From assembly GCA_964368275.1 (NCBI GenBank), contig CAYJAQ010000024.1, positions 1 through 21,172 of the forward strand: DNA of 21,172 nt, given 5' to 3'. Below the pieces are notes generated by a model, which saw nothing but the letters and a program-made list of their open reading frames with translations, was not told the DNA's origin and did not search any database. Made by a program: the position numbers and the translations under genes. The stretch comes from CAYJAQ01 sp964368275 (lineage in GTDB: Bacteria > Bacillota_I > Bacilli_A > ML615J-28 > CAG-313). This document shows, piece after piece, positions 15,836 to 21,172 of the stretch (within the stretch, counting starts at the first letter, position 1; each line of letters opens with the position of its first letter).

Positions 15836-15865
15836 AAGTGATACCTAAGAAATATCACTTTTTTT
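15836..15865 (+). terminator. tRNA-Leu terminator
   Basis: AAGTGATA, nine-base loop, TATCACTT, then a T run, 15 bases after the tRNA CCA end. It marks the left limit of the possibly acquired segment. Confidence 0.8.
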
Positions 15866-15879
15866 ATTGCAATGGCTAG

Positions 15880-16014
15880 GAGAAAAAAGAGTTTTGTGGT
15901 AAAATAATAACAGAAATTAAGGTTAAGGATCACAAAAAAATTGAGACTTATTTTGGTAATTACTTGTATGGAAAAGCAACTTCATTCTTAACAATATATG
16001 ATGTGATGGATTAA
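15880..16014 (+). pseudogene. ORF remnant without a usable start
   Basis: After a TAG at 15877-15879 a frame stays open to a TAA at 16012-16014. From 15901 it reads protein-like (ending YLYGKATSFLTIYDVMD), but the only in-frame ATG is the second-last codon. In another frame an ATG at 15873 gives MARRKKSFVVK and then stops at 15906-15908, so a start and body broken by a frameshift is one explanation. No ribosome site precedes that ATG. I do not recognise the family. It sits at the left edge of the segment that also carries the broken BtrH-like gene, which favours a decaying import over a functional small gene. Confidence 0.4.
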
Positions 16015-16069
16015 TACTCAGTATTTGAGAATTTTGAGTTTTACAGATTAGAATTTGAGGTGTAATCGT

Positions 16070-17112
16070 ATGAAGAAGAAAATAATTATCGTTCCCCATA
16101 AAACGTCTGATTTTACCTGCCCTGTAAACGGACTTTGCGACATTTATGAATGGAAAAATGGAACAAGGATTGATGAGAATCTATTACTTGGAATGCAAAT
16201 TGGCTTTGCTTTTATAAGTAATAAAAACAGTATTCCGCCGAAAATGATTTTTATGGGCAACGGAATAGGCAAGAAACTGATAGATTTTTGGATGCCACTT
16301 ATGAAATACGAGGTGTCTTCAAAGAAAACAGAAGTTTTGAATACACGATTAAGTCGGCAAAAGAATTGATTGATCGAGAGATCCCAGTTATTTTGTATGG
16401 CCTTGATATGTATCATTTGTCATTTCATAAATCTTACTACCATAAAAAACATATTGAAGGGCATGTAATACTGTTGGTTGGCTATGACGATGAATATTTA
16501 TATGTTCACGATAATTCAAAAGATGGTGTTGAAAGAATAAACTATTACGATTTGAAAAAAGCGTGGGAACATGATTTTACCGGTGTTTGTAAAAAATTCA
16601 CATACTTTGGTATTGATATAAAGGAAAACACCGAACGAAATGAGATTTTGAGAAAGGCATTCGGTATTGTGTCTGATTCATTTTTGCACCCGCCGGTTAA
16701 CTTTTTAGGAATCAAAGGATATGACAAGCTCATTAAAGAAATTAAAACGTGGAGCTATCCCAATGATGTAATGAGAAAAATTTTTAAGAATTTTATTTAC
16801 TTTACTGCTAGTGTAATACCTGAACTTCCAAAGGAGCTTGATCCAGATTCTCCGAATATTAGTAGAACACATAAAGGCGGGAGAGACAAGACAAGCACAG
16901 CAATCCACAAGTACAAAGAAGCATACGAGATAACCAATTATATTGATATATGCAACGCTTTGGATAAAAGCGGTAATGTTATTGAAGAGATAAATAGAGA
17001 AATGCTAAAAGACATATTGGACAATCATTTTGGTGAATTAGAAAAGTATGCAATTTTATTCACACGGCTGAAGGAAGCAGAACTGCAGTTATTTGACATC
17101 ATGAATTATTGA
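16070..17112 (+). pseudogene. BtrH-like acyltransferase/peptidase-fold protein, frameshifted
   Basis: Two overlapping reading frames together make one BtrH_N plus DUF4872 type protein. The first frame starts at the ATG at 16070 (GAGGTG at 16057-16062) and encodes the N-terminal part, with the likely catalytic Cys17 in DFTCPVNGLC and LLLGMQIGFAFI; it stops at 16367-16369. The second, one base back, continues from about 16290-16330 to 17112, with EGHVILLVGYDDEYLYVHDNS (the His/Asp part of the active site) and then the helical DUF4872-like region. The natural joint probably lies near 16310-16330. A -1 shift is needed, but no classic slippery heptamer is seen, so mutation or sequencing error is likelier than programmed shifting. 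BtrH in butirosin biosynthesis moves an acyl group from a carrier protein; the substrate here is unknown. Confidence 0.7.
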
Positions 17113-17175
17113 GCAATTAGGTAAAGCAAACGGTCTAAAAAATCGTTAAATTAAATTTCATGGGAGAAATGTTTT

Positions 17176-17964
17176 ATGAACGAAGTAAATAAAACCCTAT
17201 TTATACCACTATATGGAAAGGCGATGGTGAGTAAACAGGGGATGATTTTGAAGGATGACATGGCAGAAAAGATATGGGAGCAAGAATCTTTTCCGATTTC
17301 GGGAAAGTCGGCCTCTAAATGGCTGGCCCTTAATATGGCAATGCGCGCACGTGTATTCGATGACTGGACGGAATCTCTTCTAAACCAAAATCGAAGTGCA
17401 CTTGTCATACAGATTGGATGTGGACTGGATGGAAGATGCTTGAGAGTCAAGACATCAGGGGTTAAATGGATTGATGCGGATTTAGATGAAGTAATATCTT
17501 TGCGCAGAAAGTATTATACGGAAACGGAAGCATATCGTATGATAGCACTGGATGCGTCAAATGTAGAACAACTCAAAGCACTTCCAAGCAGTGATGTTGC
17601 AATCGTTGTCCTTGAGGGACTCAGTATGTACCTAACAAATGAACAAATTCAGAAAATGCTTTGCACTTTGAAAGAAAAGTATAGCGTTCTGCACGTTTTG
17701 ATGGATGTCTATACCAAATTTGGTGCGGCAGCGTCCAAATATAAAAATCCAGTGAACGATGTTGGTGTGATGAATTTGTATGGTATCGGCAGTATGGAAA
17801 GTGTGCTAGAAAATACGGGATTGCGTGTTGTGGCGCGACATTCTCTTACACCTGATGAGCTGATTAATGAACTAAAGCCATCTAAGCGATTTTTATTCAG
17901 AATGCTGTTCACAGGAAGACTATACAGCAAAATTTATCGTCTTTACGAGTTGGGCGGAATTTAA
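17176..17964 (+). CDS. class I SAM-dependent methyltransferase, LCMT/Ppm1 family
   Basis: A 262-residue protein of the leucine carboxyl methyltransferase-like family, often annotated in bacteria as O-methyltransferase of polyketide biosynthesis. The SAM-binding motif I is VIQIGCGLDGR (77-87), followed by the acidic residues of strand 2 (WIDADLDEV) and the family motif LEGLSMYLT. The N-terminal half includes the helical cap with ALNMAMRARVFDDW. The methyl acceptor cannot be deduced. The ATG at 17176 follows GGGAGA with an 8-base gap. It lies 63 bases after the broken BtrH-like gene. BtrH-like proteins and such methyltransferases both occur in small natural-product loci, so the pair may be the remnant of one. 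GC content is higher than in its neighbours. Confidence 0.88.
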   Translation: MNEVNKTLFIPLYGKAMVSKQGMILKDDMAEKIWEQESFPISGKSASKWLALNMAMRARVFDDWTESLLNQNRSALVIQIGCGLDGRCLRVKTSGVKWIDADLDEVISLRRKYYTETEAYRMIALDASNVEQLKALPSSDVAIVVLEGLSMYLTNEQIQKMLCTLKEKYSVLHVLMDVYTKFGAAASKYKNPVNDVGVMNLYGIGSMESVLENTGLRVVARHSLTPDELINELKPSKRFLFRMLFTGRLYSKIYRLYELGGI

Positions 17965-18110
17965 CAATTGTTAGATTAATACGGATGGGAATATCCAAAA
18001 TGAGAAAACCAATTTGAAGCATTAAGTTTGGTTTGCTCTTACGTGTAGTTAACCATATGTTTTTGAGTGTATAGTATGAAAGTATGTGTTAGTATCCATC
18101 TATTTAAATT

Positions 18111-18140
18111 AATTATGCTTTGAGGCATAATTTTTCTTTT
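18111..18140 (+). terminator. terminator upstream of gltS
   Basis: AATTATGC, loop TTTGAG, GCATAATT, then a T-rich tail: a perfect 8-bp stem. It is 147 bases beyond the methyltransferase stop, so it may be left from the gene order before the segment arrived, or end the methyltransferase transcript. Confidence 0.7.
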
Positions 18141-18187
18141 GTAATTTGACAACAAGCTTTTAATAAATAAAAAAGTTGGTTTTTTAT

Positions 18188-18216
18188 TTTACAAAGAAAA
18201 CATTTTTAGATATAAT
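18188..18216 (+). promoter_or_regulatory. promoter of the gltS-PH-nucleotidyltransferase unit
   Basis: -35 TTTACA (18188-18193), 17-base spacer, -10 TATAAT (18211-18216), 23 bases before the gltS ATG. Confidence 0.7.
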
Positions 18217-18239
18217 GAATACATAAAAAGGAGTCTCAC

Positions 18240-19706
18240 ATGGAAAATATTAATTTTTGGGATTTTGGACCTATTTGGTCATTAGTGCTACTTTTAGCAA
18301 TTCTTTTCTCAGCAATGTTACTTGCTAACTTGCTTAGAAGACTTATCAAACCAATACGCAACTCATTAATTCCAAGCTCAGTCTTGGGTGGCTTTATCTT
18401 ATTATTTGCTGACTATATATTTAGATTATGTACTAGTAGTGAAGGCGTTTTAGGTGATTCATTTTTTAAATTACTTAGTATGAACGTAACCCTTGAAGCA
18501 TTAACATATCATTGCTTAGGTTTAGGGTTTGTTGCAACATCATTGAAAACAGCTGAAAAACAGGCTTCTGGAAAACAAGCTAACGCAGATATTTTAAATA
18601 CTGGTGTTACGACCGTTTCAACATACCTTCTTCAAGGTATAATTGGTATTCTTGTTGTTTTAGGACTTGTATATACTGTATATCCTGATTTATTTAAAGC
18701 AGCTGGTTTATTACTACCAATGGGGTATGGGCAAGGGCCTGGTCAAGCATTAAACTTTGGTACGATTTTTGCTGGTAAAGGATTTGAAAATGGAGCAAGC
18801 TTTGGCTTAACGATTGCCGCAATGGGCTTTGTTTCCGCGAGCATTGGTGGTGTCATTTATCTTAATGCATTAAAACGTAAAGGAAAAATAAAAGTTGTCT
18901 CTTCACAAGAAGCTAATGAAAAAGTTCAAATTGAACAAGTAATTGGTAAAGAAGATATTCCACTATCGGAATCAATGGATAAACTTACTATTCAAATTGG
19001 TTTAGTACTATTTGCTTATATTGTTGCCTTTCTATTTATGTATCTAATATCAATACCAATGGATAAAGCCGGTGGCTTCTGGGCTAATACAGTAAAACCA
19101 TTAATTTGGGGCTTTAACTTCTTAGTTGGCACAGTATTTGCAATTTTACTAAAAATGGTCTTAAAGAAACTAAAGAAGCATAAGATTATTAAGAGAGATT
19201 ACCTAAACAATTTTATGCTAAGCAGAGTAGCAGGAGTCTTCTTTGATATAATGGTAGTTGCATCCATAGCAGCGATTAACTTAGATGCTTTTGCTAAAGC
19301 TGGTTTCATTGTTCCATTAATTCTTCTTTGTGTAATTGGAGCAATTGCAACTTATTACTATGTAAAATGGATTAGTAACAAGTTATTTCCTGATTATGAA
19401 GCAGAAGCATTCTTATCAATGTATGGTATGTTAACCGGTACTGCAAGCACTGGTGTTATATTAATGCGGGAAATTGATCCACAATTTGAAACACCAGCAG
19501 CAAACAACTTAGTATATCAAAATTTACCAGCCATTCTCTTTGGCTTCCCAATGCTTTTATTAATGGGGTATGCTCCTAATGGAGATAAAAACATTTGGAT
19601 AACACTAGCAGCATTAGTTGTTATGCTTGCCTTTATGTTAGTAATCCTCTTTAGAAAATATATCTTTAAAAAGAAAAAACCAAAAAATATTGAAAATAAC
19701 AATTAA
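18240..19706 (+). CDS. GltS-family sodium:glutamate symporter-like transporter
   Basis: A 488-residue membrane protein with about ten to twelve hydrophobic segments in two related halves. The N-terminal half has the Gly-rich loop PMGYGQGPGQALNFG (about 160-174) followed by FENGASFGLTIAAMGFVSASIGG. The C-terminal half has the matching LTGTASTGVILMREIDP and ends with a basic tail (FKKKKPKN). These pairs of Gly-rich loops in opposed halves are typical of GltS (ESS family). It is longer than the usual 400 residues, mostly through a cytoplasmic insertion (about 218-250, KRKGKIKVVSSQEANEKVQ). The substrate is probably glutamate, but the E. coli-type loop sequence is changed, so another carboxylate is possible. 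The ATG follows AAGGAG. The next gene starts 12 bases later. Confidence 0.85.
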   Translation: MENINFWDFGPIWSLVLLLAILFSAMLLANLLRRLIKPIRNSLIPSSVLGGFILLFADYIFRLCTSSEGVLGDSFFKLLSMNVTLEALTYHCLGLGFVATSLKTAEKQASGKQANADILNTGVTTVSTYLLQGIIGILVVLGLVYTVYPDLFKAAGLLLPMGYGQGPGQALNFGTIFAGKGFENGASFGLTIAAMGFVSASIGGVIYLNALKRKGKIKVVSSQEANEKVQIEQVIGKEDIPLSESMDKLTIQIGLVLFAYIVAFLFMYLISIPMDKAGGFWANTVKPLIWGFNFLVGTVFAILLKMVLKKLKKHKIIKRDYLNNFMLSRVAGVFFDIMVVASIAAINLDAFAKAGFIVPLILLCVIGAIATYYYVKWISNKLFPDYEAEAFLSMYGMLTGTASTGVILMREIDPQFETPAANNLVYQNLPAILFGFPMLLLMGYAPNGDKNIWITLAALVVMLAFMLVILFRKYIFKKKKPKNIENNN

Positions 19707-19718
19707 GGTGGGTAACAA

Positions 19719-20093
19719 ATGATTGATTTTAACAATGCAGCATTTTTCAAATTAAAAAAGATTGATAATAATTTGGTAGGCGATAACTTAAAAGCATTAT
19801 TTTTAGATAATGAAACAATTATTAGCGCATACAAAGGCATTCGTGATTATGTTGTCTTTACTGATCGCCGTTTCATTTCGGTTAACGTTCAAGGTATTAC
19901 TGGTAAAAAACAAGATTATACATCAATGCCTTATAAAAACATTAGTGTATTTTCGGTAGAAACATCAGGTGTGCTTGATCTAGATAGTGAATTGGAATTA
20001 TATTTTAGCGGAGTCGGGAAAGTTAAATTTGAATTTTCGGGTGCTTCAGATATAGTGCAAATTGGCAAAGTAATTAGTGGATTCGTACTATAA
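19719..20093 (+). CDS. bacterial PH domain protein (DUF1696/YvbH-like)
   Basis: A 124-residue soluble protein that is entirely one bacterial pleckstrin-homology domain. Beta-rich segments VVFTDRRFISVNVQGITGKKQDYTSMPYKNISVFSVET and ELELYFSGVGKVKFEFSG are followed by a C-terminal helix (ASDIVQIGKVISGFVL). The TDRR-x-I...QGITGKK...SMPYKNI pattern is characteristic of this family. The cellular role is not established; such domains often form ring oligomers. AAGGTGG precedes the ATG, and the tight spacing to gltS (12 bases) and to the next gene (22 bases) suggests one transcript. Confidence 0.9.
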   Translation: MIDFNNAAFFKLKKIDNNLVGDNLKALFLDNETIISAYKGIRDYVVFTDRRFISVNVQGITGKKQDYTSMPYKNISVFSVETSGVLDLDSELELYFSGVGKVKFEFSGASDIVQIGKVISGFVL

Positions 20094-20115
20094 ACAATAA
20101 TATAAGGGGGACAAA

Positions 20116-20832
20116 GTGAGAATAGTCGCGATTATTTTAGCAGCCGGTAAAGGTACAAGGATGAAAATGAATTTACCAAAATGTGCAATACCATTTTTAG
20201 GTAAACCTATGATAAACCATATTATTGATCAATTAGTACCACTTTCACTTGCTAAAATAATTGTTGTAGTAGGATATCAAAAAGATAAGGTAATTGAACT
20301 ATTACCTAATGATGTAATAATAGTAGAACAAAAAGAACAGCTAGGTACTTACCATGCTGTTCTTTCTGCTTTGCCTTATATTGATGCCAATGATAAACTA
20401 TTAATACTGCCGGGTGATATGCCTTTGGTCCAAACCAAAGAATTGCAAAAAATAATTGACAGTAGTAAAAGTAGTGATTTAACAGTTGTTGGAATGAATG
20501 TAGTAAATCCTAAGGGATATGGCAGAGTAATTAAGAATAAAAATGGTTACAATATAATTGAAGAACTAGATGCAAGTGAAAGTGAACGAAAAGTAAACTT
20601 AGTAAATACAGGAGTATATTTTTTAAAAGCTGAAATAATATTAAAAAGCATTAATGATATTCAAAATAAGAATGCTCAAAAAGAATACTACTTAACATCA
20701 ATAGTTGCTTGGACGAAACCTCCGTATCAAACATACCTCTACGTGACCAATATGCCAAAATACTTTTCAGGAATTAATGATTATAATACTTTAAAAGTAT
20801 TAGAAAAAGAAAGTCAAGAAGGATTTTTGTAA
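20116..20832 (+). CDS. GlmU-type nucleotidyltransferase lacking the acetyltransferase domain
   Basis: A 238-residue protein covering only the uridylyltransferase half of GlmU, the enzyme forming UDP-GlcNAc from GlcNAc-1-P and UTP. Motifs: LAAGKGTRM (8-16) with Lys22 for the UTP phosphates, EQLGT (74-78), GDMP (100-103), GYGR (134-137), EELDASESER (149-158), NTG (164-166) and NAQKEYYLTSIV. The order and spacing match GlmU closely. The left-handed beta-helix acetyltransferase domain (about 220 residues) is absent; the stop at 20832 is followed at once by AT-rich DNA and a tRNA promoter, with no remnant. The start is GTG at 20116 with an AGGGGG ribosome site. A separate acetyltransferase, or a different sugar substrate, must be assumed. 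Confidence 0.9.
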   Translation: MRIVAIILAAGKGTRMKMNLPKCAIPFLGKPMINHIIDQLVPLSLAKIIVVVGYQKDKVIELLPNDVIIVEQKEQLGTYHAVLSALPYIDANDKLLILPGDMPLVQTKELQKIIDSSKSSDLTVVGMNVVNPKGYGRVIKNKNGYNIIEELDASESERKVNLVNTGVYFLKAEIILKSINDIQNKNAQKEYYLTSIVAWTKPPYQTYLYVTNMPKYFSGINDYNTLKVLEKESQEGFL

Positions 20833-20850
20833 TTTTTTCGATAATATTAC

Positions 20851-20879
20851 TTGCAAATAGAAGACCTTTGTGATATAAT
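20851..20879 (+). promoter_or_regulatory. tRNA-Asp/tRNA-Arg promoter
   Basis: -35 TTGCAA (20851-20856), 17-base spacer, extended -10 TGATATAAT (to 20879), 18 bases before tRNA-Asp. It probably serves tRNA-Asp and tRNA-Arg together. Confidence 0.75.
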
Positions 20880-20897
20880 AACTAGGCAAAATGAAAT

Positions 20898-20973
20898 GGT
20901 CCCATGGTGTAGTGGTTAACATGCCAGTCTGTCACACTGGAGATCGCGAGTTCAAGTCTCGTTGGGACCGCCA
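20898..20973 (+). tRNA. tRNA-Asp (anticodon GUC)
   Basis: Acceptor stem GGTCCCA/TGGGACC, anticodon stem-loop CCAGT-CTGTCAC-ACTGG, T-arm with GTTCAAGTC, discriminator G and encoded CCA; 76 bases. Confidence 0.96.
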
Positions 20974-20984
20974 TTATTATAAAT

Positions 20985-21061
20985 GCGCCCGTAGTTCAAT
21001 TGGATAGAATACTTGACTACGGATCAAGGGGTTGGGGGTTCGAATCCTCTCGGGCGCGCCA
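20985..21061 (+). tRNA. tRNA-Arg (anticodon ACG)
   Basis: Acceptor stem GCGCCCG/CGGGCGC, anticodon stem-loop CTTGA-CTACGGA-TCAAG giving ACG (first base probably edited to inosine), T-arm with GTTCGAATC, encoded CCA; 77 bases. It lies 11 bases after tRNA-Asp without its own promoter. Confidence 0.96.
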
Positions 21062-21076
21062 TTTTAATTTAAATTC

Positions 21077-21105
21077 TTGACACAAACAACAAAAAGTGAT
21101 ATAAT
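21077..21105 (+). promoter_or_regulatory. tRNA-Pro promoter
   Basis: Perfect consensus: TTGACA (21077-21082), 17-base spacer, TATAAT (21100-21105) preceded by TGA as an extended -10 and followed by ACTTT. Confidence 0.85.
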
Positions 21106-21118
21106 ACTTTAGAAATTT

Positions 21119-21172
21119 CGGGACTTAGCTCAGCTTGGTAGAGCATCTGGTTTGGGACCAGAGGGTCACAGG
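21119..21172 (+). tRNA. tRNA-Pro (anticodon UGG), partial
   Basis: 5' part of a tRNA: acceptor strand CGGGACT, D-arm AGCTCAGCTTGGTAGAGC, anticodon stem-loop TCTGG-TTTGGGA-CCAGA giving TGG. The sequence is cut in the T-arm by the window end. Confidence 0.93.

Larger units (their letters stand above)
15870..18110. other. possible acquired segment between tRNA-Leu and gltS
   Basis: The stretch holds an ORF remnant, a frameshifted BtrH-like gene and a SAM methyltransferase gene. Short counts by eye give about 45-47% GC in two 60-base lines of the methyltransferase gene, against about 28% in a gltS line and 40% in a recA line. It lies directly downstream of a tRNA gene, a common insertion site. 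No integrase, transposase, terminal repeat or copy of the tRNA 3' end was found in the window, so the transfer mechanism is unknown. Confidence 0.4.
17965..18239 (+). other. intergenic region before gltS
   Basis: 275 bases without a gene. The left part (to about 18110) shows no ORF of note and no recognisable structure. Then follow a hairpin terminator (18111-18140), an AT-rich stretch with an isolated TTGACA at 18146-18151, and the gltS promoter at 18188-18216. Confidence 0.7.

Noticed and set aside
16055..16069. TTG start for the BtrH-like gene
   Set aside because: It overlaps the GAGGTG site that serves the ATG at 16070.
16288..16369. Programmed -1 frameshifting in the BtrH-like gene
   Set aside because: The shift has the right direction, but I found no X-XXY-YYZ slippery heptamer in the zero frame and no convincing downstream hairpin. 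Mutation or sequencing error is simpler.
18146..18151. Perfect TTGACA upstream of gltS
   Set aside because: No TATAAT-like hexamer lies 16-18 bases downstream; the TTTACA/TATAAT pair at 18188-18216 fits better.
15801..18239. Attachment-site repeat of the tRNA-Leu 3' end
   Set aside because: I looked for a second copy of the tRNA 3' sequence between 15821 and 18239 and saw none, so integration at the tRNA cannot be shown.
1..21172. CRISPR arrays, insertion sequences, T-box or other riboswitch leaders
   Set aside because: No regularly spaced repeats, transposase genes or terminal inverted repeats were seen. Leader regions are short (under about 140 bases) and none shows a T-box or other riboswitch core.

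Overview
The window looks like chromosomal DNA of a low-GC bacterium of the Bacilli (Firmicutes), probably on the Erysipelotrichales/Mycoplasmatota-related side. The evidence is AT-rich sequence with strong Shine-Dalgarno sites, the rpsT/gpr divergent pair and pgsA-recA adjacency known from Bacilli, a spore protease gene, lipoproteins with lipoboxes, and normal use of TGG for Trp with no sign of TGA recoding. The taxonomic placement is inference; no rRNA is present.

Layout. 1-2056: rpsT on the minus strand, divergent from the germination protease gene gpr, which is followed by two small membrane-protein ORFs. 2057-4202: a small lipoprotein gene (minus), then pgsA and recA (plus). 4211-5905: an M3 oligoendopeptidase F (minus). 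6043-10337: a tightly packed five-gene transcription unit holding a duplicated DUF1538 membrane protein, two different PII-like proteins, and an ABC-2 type exporter (ATPase plus permease). 10382-11281: ispH (minus), then efp (plus). 12093-15641: a large surface phosphodiester-glycosidase lipoprotein and a class I aminotransferase.

15738-15820 is tRNA-Leu. Between its terminator and the gltS promoter lies a short segment (about 15870-18110) that looks acquired and decaying: an ORF remnant, a frameshifted BtrH-like gene, and an intact LCMT-type SAM methyltransferase of visibly higher GC. 18240-20832 holds a GltS-family symporter, a bacterial PH-domain protein and a stand-alone GlmU-type nucleotidyltransferase. 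20898-21172 carries tRNA-Asp and tRNA-Arg, then a tRNA-Pro cut by the window end.

The most interesting system is the 6043-10337 unit. Its DUF1538 protein overlaps the first PII gene by 8 bp, suggesting a membrane transporter gated by two unlike PII-type sensors lacking the usual uridylylation loop, with an ABC exporter appended. A second theme is a repeated extended -10 promoter core (TGATATAAT) shared by rpsT, ispH and three tRNA transcription units. Most convergent gene pairs are separated by short palindromic terminators that can work in both directions.
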